A stretch of 19,191 nucleotides of DNA from an uncultured Gemella sp. (GTDB taxonomy: Bacteria > Bacillota > Bacilli > Staphylococcales > Gemellaceae). Location of the stretch: positions 1-19,191 of the forward strand of contig CAMYEU010000008.1 in the NCBI GenBank assembly GCA_947254465.1, written 5' to 3'. Positions within the stretch are counted from its first letter, which is position 1, and the number at the start of each line of letters is the position of its first letter. Both the position numbers and the translations under genes were made by a program. The notes under the pieces were generated by a model, which did not search any database, was not told the DNA's origin, and worked only from the letters and a program-made list of their open reading frames with translations. This document shows, piece by piece, positions 13,627-19,191 of the stretch.

Positions 13627-15015
13627 ATGGCAGTAGAGGTTATAATGCCAAAAGCCGGTAGTGAAATGGAAGAGGGCGAAATCGTACAATGGTTTAAAAA
13701 TGAAGGTGACCATGTCGAAGCAGGAGAAGTCCTATTAGAAATCGTAACAGACAAAGTAAATATGGAAGTAGAAGCTGATACTAGTGGAACTTTATTAAAA
13801 GTACTAGCTCAAGCAGGAGATGTAGTACCAGTTGTTCAAACAATTGCATGGATTGGTGAGCCAGGAGAAGCAGTTCCTGGAGCAAGTTCAACAGGAGAGG
13901 TAGCTCCAGTAGAAACTGTTGTTGAGAAAAAAGTTGATCACACACCAGTTAAAGAAGTTGAAGTAATTGACTATTCAGGTATCCGTGCTACACCTGCAGC
14001 AAGAGCATATGCTCGTGAAAAAGGTCTTGACTTATCTAAAGTTAAAGGTACTGGTGCAAAAGGTCGTATCCACAAAGATGATGTAATAGATTACAAATTA
14101 AATTCTAAAGTTAAAATTTCACCACTTGCTGCACGTATTGCGCAAGTAGAAGGGATTAACACAGAAAGTATCGTGGGAACAGGACCTAACGGTAAAATTA
14201 TGAAAGTAGATGTTCTTGCGGTTCTTAATGGTGCACCAAAAGCAGCTCCAGCTAAGAAAGAAGAAATTGCTCAGCCAGCTAAAAAAGCAGCTAAAGCACC
14301 AAATGAAAACCAATGGGGAGTTGTTGAAACAGTACCGATGTCACCAATGCGTAAAGTTATTTCTAAACGTATGAGTGAATCTTACTTCAGTGCACCAACA
14401 TTTGTGGTTAACGTAGAAGTTGATATGACAGAACTTTTAGCATTACGTAAAAAAGTTGTTGATGCAATTATCGAAGAAACTGGTAAAAAAGCAACAGTTA
14501 CAGACTTTATTTCATTAGCGGTAATCAAATCATTAATGAAACACCCATATGTAAATGCTTCTTTATCAAGTGATGAAAAAGAAATGTATTTACACCACTA
14601 TGTAAACTTATCAATCGCTGTTGGTATGGATAGTGGATTAGTAGTACCAGTAATTAAAGGTGCCGATAAGATGAGTCTTAAAGAGCTTGTAGTAGCTTCT
14701 AAGGAAATTACAACTAAAGCTCTTGCTGGTAAATTAAAACCAGATGAAATGGCAGATTCAACATTTACAATCAGTAATTTAGGTATGTACGGAGTTAAGA
14801 GCTTTGTACCAATCATTAACCAACCCAATACAGCTATTTTAGGTGTAAGTGCAACTGTACCAAAACCAGTAGTATTTAATGGAGAGGTTACTGTAAGACC
14901 TATTATGACATTGACATTAACAGCGGATCACCGTGTTGTCGACGGATTAGAAGGAGCTAAATTCATGAAGACACTGAAAGAAGCTATTGAAAATCCACTA
15001 TCATTACTAATTTAA
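13627..15015 (+). CDS. pdhC: Dihydrolipoamide acyltransferase E2 with two subunit-binding domains
   Basis: This 462-residue core subunit passes the acyl group from its swinging lipoyl arm to CoA. Domains are: lipoyl domain 1-80 with the lipoylated Lys43 in TDKVNME; linker; a first peripheral subunit-binding domain at about 119-155 (IRATPAARAYAREKG ... GRIHKDDVID); a second at about 163-199 (KISPLAARIAQVEG ... GKIMKVDVLAVL); an Ala/Lys/Pro-rich linker to about 230; and the catalytic domain 232-462 ending in DHRVVDG, with catalytic His435 and Asp439. Most E2 proteins carry one binding domain, so the tandem pair is unusual. The lipoyl domain is nearly the same as the one fused to E3 in the next gene. 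GAAGGATG lies about 11 bases before the ATG, which is 31 bases after E1 beta. Confidence 0.93.
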   Translation: MAVEVIMPKAGSEMEEGEIVQWFKNEGDHVEAGEVLLEIVTDKVNMEVEADTSGTLLKVLAQAGDVVPVVQTIAWIGEPGEAVPGASSTGEVAPVETVVEKKVDHTPVKEVEVIDYSGIRATPAARAYAREKGLDLSKVKGTGAKGRIHKDDVIDYKLNSKVKISPLAARIAQVEGINTESIVGTGPNGKIMKVDVLAVLNGAPKAAPAKKEEIAQPAKKAAKAPNENQWGVVETVPMSPMRKVISKRMSESYFSAPTFVVNVEVDMTELLALRKKVVDAIIEETGKKATVTDFISLAVIKSLMKHPYVNASLSSDEKEMYLHHYVNLSIAVGMDSGLVVPVIKGADKMSLKELVVASKEITTKALAGKLKPDEMADSTFTISNLGMYGVKSFVPIINQPNTAILGVSATVPKPVVFNGEVTVRPIMTLTLTADHRVVDGLEGAKFMKTLKEAIENPLSLLI

Positions 15016-15330
15016 TAATGATATAATATAGTTAGAAAATAAGAGAAAAGTGTATTAAGGAGTGATTATAACATGGCAGTAGAAGTTATTATGCCAAAAG
15101 CCGGAAGTGAAATGGAAGAAGGCGAAATCGTACAATGGTTTAAGCAAGAAGGTGAAGAAGTAAAAGAAGGTGAAGTCCTACTTGAAATCGTAACTGATAA
15201 AGTTAACATGGAAGTTGAAGCTGAAGCAAGTGGAACATTATTAAAAATTCTTCACCCAGCTGGATCAACTGTACCAGTTGTTCAAACAATTGCTTGGATT
15301 GGACAACCTGGTGAAGCAGTACCAGGAGCT
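13627..15330 (+). repeat. Duplicated lipoyl-domain coding sequence (13627-13884 and 15073-15330)
   Basis: The first 86 codons of the E2 and E3 genes encode domains identical at 73 of 86 residues. The first 24 residues are the same, and the DNA is almost identical there, differing only at silent third positions. The copies lie 1446 bases apart in the same orientation. The coordinates given span both copies and the sequence between. Confidence 0.85.
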
Positions 15331-16821
15331 GATGGTGCAACAGCAGCAGCTCAAGAAGTTGTTAAAGAAGTAGCAGCCGATGTAAAAGTACCTGAAACTA
15401 AAGCAGAAGAAGTATTACCAAAACGTGAACGTCGTGGAGAATATGATGTTGCTGTTATCGGTGGTGGACCTGCTGGATATGTAGCAGCTATTAAAGCAGC
15501 TCAATTAGGTGGAAAAGTAGCACTAGTAGAAAACCGTGAACTTGGTGGAACATGTCTAAACCGTGGATGTATTCCAACAAAAACATTCTTACATAATGCT
15601 GAAATTATTAACTACATCCGCTCAGCAAAAGATCGTGGTATCAAACTTGTAAATGATGCATTTACAGTTGACATGGAACAAACTGTAGCAGTTAAAAATA
15701 AAGTATCTAAAACACTATCAGGTGGAGTAGCTGGATTACTTAAATCTTACGGTGTTAAAGTATTTAATGGAGTAGGTCAATTAACAGCTGATAAAAAAGT
15801 TGTTGTTGATGAGAAAGAAACTATCGATGCTGATAACGTAATTTTAGCTGGTGGTTCTAAAGTAAGTAGAATTAATATTCCGGGAATGGATAGTGATAAA
15901 GTTCTTACAAGTGATGAGTTCTTAGATATTACAGAAGTACCATCTCGTTTAGCAGTAATCGGTGGAGGGGTAATCGGTTCTGAATTAGGACAAGCATTCG
16001 CTACATTTGGTTCTAAAGTAACTATTGTTGAGATGGCTGATCGTCTTATTGCTGGTATGGATAAAGATGCTTCTGTAGCATTAGAAAAACAATTCAGAAA
16101 ACAAGGTATCAATGTTCTTACATCTACTAAACTATTAGAAATCGTTGACAAAGGTCATGAAGTAGTAGTTAAAGTTGAAGGAAAAGAAGATATCGTTGCA
16201 GATAAAGTTCTATTATCTATCGGACGTGTTCCAGATAACACATGTCTTGGAGAATTAGCTGATAAATTCGAAATGGAACGTGGACGTGTTAAAGTTGACG
16301 AATACATGGAAACTTCTATTAAAGGAATCTATGCTCCTGGAGATATTAACGGAGTTAAAATGTTAGCTCACGCAGCATTCAAGATGGGAGAAATCGCTGC
16401 TGAAAATGCAATGGGTCACCACAAAAAAGTTGATCTTAAAGCAACGCCAGCAGCAATCTACACTCATCCAGAAATCGCTATGGTTGGTTTAACTGAAGAT
16501 CAAGCTCGTGAAAAATATGATGTTAAAGTTGGTAGATTCAACTTTGGAGCTAATGGACGTTCATTAGCATCTAACCACGGTGAAGGATTTGTTAAAGTAA
16601 TCATGGATACTAAATACAGAGAAATCTTAGGTATCCATATCGTAGGACCAGTTGCAGCTGAAATCATCAATGAAGGTTCAACTCTACTACAAACTGAAAT
16701 GACAATTGATGATGTTATGGATATTATCCATGGTCACCCAACATACTCAGAAGCTTTATACGAAGCAATGGCTGATTGTATCGATATGTGTATCCATGCA
16801 CCTAAGAAAAAAACTAAATAA
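15073..16821 (+). CDS. lpdA: Dihydrolipoamide dehydrogenase E3 with N-terminal lipoyl domain
   Basis: E3 reoxidises the dihydrolipoyl arm and passes electrons through FAD to NAD. This 582-residue form has an extra N-terminal lipoyl domain (1-80, lipoyl Lys43) and a flexible Ala/Glu-rich linker (about 87-120). The flavoprotein follows: FAD-binding VIGGGPAGYVAA (about 128-139), the redox-active disulfide Cys161-Cys166 in GGTCLNRGCIPTK, the NAD-binding VIGGGVIGSELG (from about 295), the second FAD motif GIYAPGDINGVKMLAHAA, and the dimer interface with catalytic His555 and Glu560 in HPTYSE. Ordinary E3 is about 460-475 residues; the lipoyl-fused form is known from pneumococcus and relatives. AAGGAG (15057-15062) lies 10 bases before the ATG. 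It is the last gene of the operon, with a strong terminator after it. Confidence 0.95.
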   Translation: MAVEVIMPKAGSEMEEGEIVQWFKQEGEEVKEGEVLLEIVTDKVNMEVEAEASGTLLKILHPAGSTVPVVQTIAWIGQPGEAVPGADGATAAAQEVVKEVAADVKVPETKAEEVLPKRERRGEYDVAVIGGGPAGYVAAIKAAQLGGKVALVENRELGGTCLNRGCIPTKTFLHNAEIINYIRSAKDRGIKLVNDAFTVDMEQTVAVKNKVSKTLSGGVAGLLKSYGVKVFNGVGQLTADKKVVVDEKETIDADNVILAGGSKVSRINIPGMDSDKVLTSDEFLDITEVPSRLAVIGGGVIGSELGQAFATFGSKVTIVEMADRLIAGMDKDASVALEKQFRKQGINVLTSTKLLEIVDKGHEVVVKVEGKEDIVADKVLLSIGRVPDNTCLGELADKFEMERGRVKVDEYMETSIKGIYAPGDINGVKMLAHAAFKMGEIAAENAMGHHKKVDLKATPAAIYTHPEIAMVGLTEDQAREKYDVKVGRFNFGANGRSLASNHGEGFVKVIMDTKYREILGIHIVGPVAAEIINEGSTLLQTEMTIDDVMDIIHGHPTYSEALYEAMADCIDMCIHAPKKKTK

Positions 16822-16830
16822 GTTTAATGA

Positions 16831-16862
16831 AAAAAAGCAACTAGATTTCTAGTTGCTTTTTT
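16831..16862 (+). terminator. Terminator of the dehydrogenase operon
   Basis: AAAAAAGCAACTAG (16831-16844) pairs perfectly with CTAGTTGCTTTTTT (16849-16862) around a 4-base loop. It starts 10 bases after the E3 stop. Confidence 0.95.
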
Positions 16863-16936
16863 ATAATATTTTTAATTAAATTTGAGGTATATAATTAATT
16901 CTATTTTTTTAATGGTAATCAATTTATATATAACAA

Positions 16937-16970
16937 TACACCCAAGCAAGATATAATTTGCTTGGGTGTA
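16937..16970 (-). terminator. Hairpin terminator of the alsS-budA transcript
   Basis: TACACCCAAGCAA (16937-16949) and TTGCTTGGGTGTA (16958-16970) are a perfect 13-bp inverted repeat with an 8-base loop. It lies four bases beyond the budA stop, and read leftward it is followed by T-rich TTGTTATAT. The T-tract is imperfect. Confidence 0.75.
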
Positions 16971-16974
16971 AGTA

Positions 16975-17670
16975 TTAACGAGAACTTTCAGCCTTATGAA
17001 CTTCTTTGTGTAATGTTTGTAAATTTATACTTACAGCTTTATATTCTTCGCTTTGAGGTAATTCAAGTTTAAAATTAAGTGGTTTAGACACTTCTACAGT
17101 AGCATTCTTAATATCGAAATTAAATACATGTCCACCTTGAGTGCGATCATCACTGATGTAGTGAAGATGGAAACCTCCAACACCAACTCCCTGAGTATAT
17201 TCTGGAGAAAAGAATCCAACTATTGTACCTTTACTATTTTCGTAATTAAATATGCTTTGTGTTTTTAGTATTTCTAAAAGACTTGGGTAAGGTTTTTCAT
17301 GTTTTTTAGGTGAACGAGTATCTATTTTATCAAACACACCAGTAATTTTTATTGCATAAAAATAATTTGGATTTAGATATTCACTGATATCCTTATTTAA
17401 TGTTTCAAAACTTGTTCTAGTTATTTTTTTAAAGTTTGTAGAAAACTTAGTAATGTTTGAAAAAGGTGAGGTTGCCTCTTTGGGTTGCAGGGTAGAGAAA
17501 CCATTACTATCAGTTTTATAGACTTCACCATCAAGTATAATCATTTCACCATCAACACCTTCAAAAGTACCAATACCAAAATCACCATATTTTAGTAACT
17601 TTTCTATTGTAGTAGTTCCACTAAATGCCCCACCCATGAGTGCAGCCATTGTACTATATTGATATAACAT
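16975..17670 (-). CDS. budA: Alpha-acetolactate decarboxylase
   Basis: This 231-residue cytoplasmic zinc enzyme converts 2-acetolactate to acetoin and carbon dioxide (also called AlsD). The N-terminus MLYQYSTMAALMGGAFSG and the segment LLKYGDFGIGTFEGVDGEM are typical. Zinc ligands His168, His170 and His181 are visible in GGFHLHYISDDRTQGGH, and FFSPEY at about 153-158 contributes to the active site. Length is standard for the family (about 235-260). AAAGGAG lies 9 bases before the ATG at 17670. It follows alsS by 82 bases on the same strand, so the pair should be co-transcribed and carry pyruvate to acetoin, a neutral overflow product. Confidence 0.95.
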   Translation of the reverse strand: MLYQYSTMAALMGGAFSGTTTIEKLLKYGDFGIGTFEGVDGEMIILDGEVYKTDSNGFSTLQPKEATSPFSNITKFSTNFKKITRTSFETLNKDISEYLNPNYFYAIKITGVFDKIDTRSPKKHEKPYPSLLEILKTQSIFNYENSKGTIVGFFSPEYTQGVGVGGFHLHYISDDRTQGGHVFNFDIKNATVEVSKPLNFKLELPQSEEYKAVSINLQTLHKEVHKAESSR

Positions 17671-17687
17671 AATAAAACTCCTTTTAT

Positions 17688-17703
17688 ATTATAAATTTAT
17701 AAT
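17688..17703. repeat. 16-bp palindrome before budA
   Basis: ATTATAAATTTATAAT is a perfect A-T-only palindrome just upstream of the budA ribosome binding site, in the alsS-budA gap. Read leftward it includes TATAAT, but no -35 box lies at suitable distance, so an internal promoter is doubtful. Confidence 0.3.
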
Positions 17704-17752
17704 TTAGTGTTAATTCCAAAATTAGAATTTTTTAGAGATAATTTTGATAAAA

Positions 17753-19191
17753 TTAGTTTAAATAGCTATCTTGAAGAGTTTCACCAAGTTTAATATTATC
17801 GCTATAATCCACAGGAACATCTATAACAACTGGACCTTCGATTTCGAAAGCTTCTCTTAAACATTTTGCAAATTCTTCTTTAGTTGTAGCACGCATTCCT
17901 ACAGCGCCATAAGATTCCGCATGTCTTTTTATATCCACTTGTCCAAGGTGAACAGCCGAGTCACGACCGTACTTCATCTCTTGTTGGAAAGCCACCATAT
18001 TATAAGATGAATCATTCCAAACAACATGAACTATAGGTGATTTTAAACGAACAGCAGTTTCAAGTTCCATTGCTGAGAATAAAAAGCCACCGTCTCCAGA
18101 TATGGATAGAGTTTTTTTATTAGGGTAAAGTAAACCAGACGCTATAGCCCACGGTAAAGCTACTCCTAAAGTTTGCATACCATTAGAGAAAAGTAAATGA
18201 CGTGGTTCATATGAGCGGAAGTGTCTTGCTAACCATATTCCATGAGATCCAATATCACAAGTAACAATAGTATCATCAGAAACTGCATTTTGAGTTTGTT
18301 GAATAATCTCTAGTGGATGAAGGCGACCTTCAATTTTTGATTTAGGAGGTTCATCTCGTTTAACAATTTCTTCTTGAAGTTCTTTTAGATAAGATAGATT
18401 TTCTTCTGAAATTCGTACTTTTGGATTTCCTTCATAAATACATTTTAAAGTTGCTGAAATATCACCGATAAGCTCAATATCAGGTTGATAATCACGATCT
18501 ATTACAGCAATAGTATCATCTATATGTACTAAAGTAGCATTTTTATTTGTGTTCCAATAAACAGGATCATATTCTATAGGATCATAACCAATAGAGATAA
18601 TTAAGTCAGCTTTATTTAGTAATCTATCTCCAGGCTGATTTCTAAATAACCCTACGCGTCCATAAAAATGTTGAACCAATCCACGAGAAATGACACCTGC
18701 AGCTTGGAACATTTCAACTACTGGTATACCAGTTTTAGCCACTAATAAACGAATTGCTTCTGTAGCTTCTTTGGTAGAAGCATTCATACCCAGTAAAAGA
18801 ACTGGAAGTTGAGCATTTTCAATTTTCTCCACTAAATCGCTTACATGTTTAGGGTCGGCTATACCTAAAACAGGTTCTTTAAGTTTTTTTATGGCTTTTA
18901 CAGAGGTGTTCTCATTTATGACATCTGCGGGTAGAGATACAAACGTAGCACCTTTTTTAGGTTCTTTAGCTTTTCTAAAAGCATTAGTAATAGCTTCAGA
19001 AATACTATCTTGATGACCTACTTCAACAGCTGATTTAGTTACTGGACGAAGTAAGCTTACGTTGTCCATGCTTTGATGTGTTTGTTTTAATAAGTCAGAA
19101 CGCTTAACTTGACCTCCTATAGCAACAACAGGATCCCCTTCAGAGTTTGCAGTAATAAGTCCAGTGGCAAGGTTACTAACACCTGGACCAG
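17753..19191 (-). CDS. alsS: Acetolactate synthase (catabolic), N-terminus outside window
   Basis: This thiamine-diphosphate enzyme condenses two pyruvates to 2-acetolactate. The frame is open leftward from the right edge to TAA at 17755-17753, giving 478 residues. The ATG at 19069 is internal, because conserved sequence continues upstream of it ([20 protein letters not shown], then [19 protein letters not shown]). Visible parts are the end of the pyrimidine-binding domain, the central domain and the C-terminal domain with the cofactor motif [13 protein letters not shown] followed by WNDSSYNM. About 75-80 N-terminal residues with the catalytic Glu are missing. Pairing with budA indicates the FAD-independent catabolic AlsS rather than the biosynthetic IlvB, and no IlvN-like small subunit is present. 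The two genes form a leftward acetoin operon convergent with the dehydrogenase operon. Confidence 0.94.
   Translation of the reverse strand, partial: GPGVSNLATGLITANSEGDPVVAIGGQVKRSDLLKQTHQSMDNVSLLRPVTKSAVEVGHQDSISEAITNAFRKAKEPKKGATFVSLPADVINENTSVKAIKKLKEPVLGIADPKHVSDLVEKIENAQLPVLLLGMNASTKEATEAIRLLVAKTGIPVVEMFQAAGVISRGLVQHFYGRVGLFRNQPGDRLLNKADLIISIGYDPIEYDPVYWNTNKNATLVHIDDTIAVIDRDYQPDIELIGDISATLKCIYEGNPKVRISEENLSYLKELQEEIVKRDEPPKSKIEGRLHPLEIIQQTQNAVSDDTIVTCDIGSHGIWLARHFRSYEPRHLLFSNGMQTLGVALPWAIASGLLYPNKKTLSISGDGGFLFSAMELETAVRLKSPIVHVVWNDSSYNMVAFQQEMKYGRDSAVHLGQVDIKRHAESYGAVGMRATTKEEFAKCLREAFEIEGPVVIDVPVDYSDNIKLGETLQDSYLN

Noticed and set aside
15022..15027. TATAAT between the E2 and E3 genes as an internal promoter
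   Set aside because: The nearest TTGAAA is 29 bases away, too far for a functional -35.
15777..16151. Leftward 124-codon open frame inside the E3 gene
   Set aside because: It lies wholly opposite a well-identified conserved gene and has no matching motif or ribosome binding site.

Overview
The window is strongly A+T-rich DNA with Bacilli-type genes, near-consensus sigma-A promoters, strong GGAGG ribosome binding sites and hairpin-plus-U-tract terminators. The gene content and the lipoyl-domain-bearing dihydrolipoamide dehydrogenase point to a fermentative low-GC Firmicute of the Gemella/Streptococcus/Staphylococcus sphere. Gemella is my best guess, but it is inferred from style, not proven. 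Both ends cut genes: the left edge holds the C-terminus of phosphotransacetylase (pta), and the right edge holds most of a leftward acetolactate synthase (alsS) lacking its N-terminus.

Layout, left to right. (1) 1-450: pta end and terminator. (2) 463-964: a small self-contained unit with a perfect-consensus promoter, a 41-residue single-span membrane protein and a hairpin. (3) 976-5922: a rightward operon trmR-trhP1-trhP2-udk-greA-mtnN, matching the well-known Bacillus order. Its first three genes make 5-hydroxy- and then 5-methoxyuridine at the tRNA wobble position. The others are uridine kinase, the transcript cleavage factor GreA and MTA/SAH nucleosidase. (4) 5940-8040: an unknown two-span membrane protein, then a coupled pair: a stand-alone MprF-type flippase domain and an atypical PlsY-family acyltransferase, closed by a bidirectional terminator. 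(5) 8041-9344: a leftward four-span membrane protein, an A+T-rich 670-base intergenic stretch with a candidate 42-residue, very cationic peptide, and a 63-residue Cys/His-rich metallothionein-like protein built from an internal duplication. (6) 9357-19191: a pyruvate-node cluster. Lactate permease (leftward) lies divergent from a four-gene 2-oxoacid dehydrogenase operon (E1 alpha, E1 beta, E2, E3). That operon converges on a leftward alsS-budA pair that makes acetoin from pyruvate.

Region 6 links lactate uptake, oxidative decarboxylation of pyruvate or acetoin, and acetoin formation. With pta at the far left (acetyl-CoA to acetyl-phosphate), much of the window concerns pyruvate overflow metabolism. 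Whether the complex is a pyruvate or an acetoin dehydrogenase cannot be decided from sequence alone.

The least explained items are the two tiny peptide genes (672-797 and 8729-8857), the duplicated Cys/His-rich protein with an upstream dyad, the tandem E3/E1-binding domains in E2, the near-identical lipoyl domains in E2 and E3, and an 18-bp perfect inverted repeat before the dehydrogenase promoter. I saw no CRISPR array, tRNA, rRNA, insertion sequence or phage gene.
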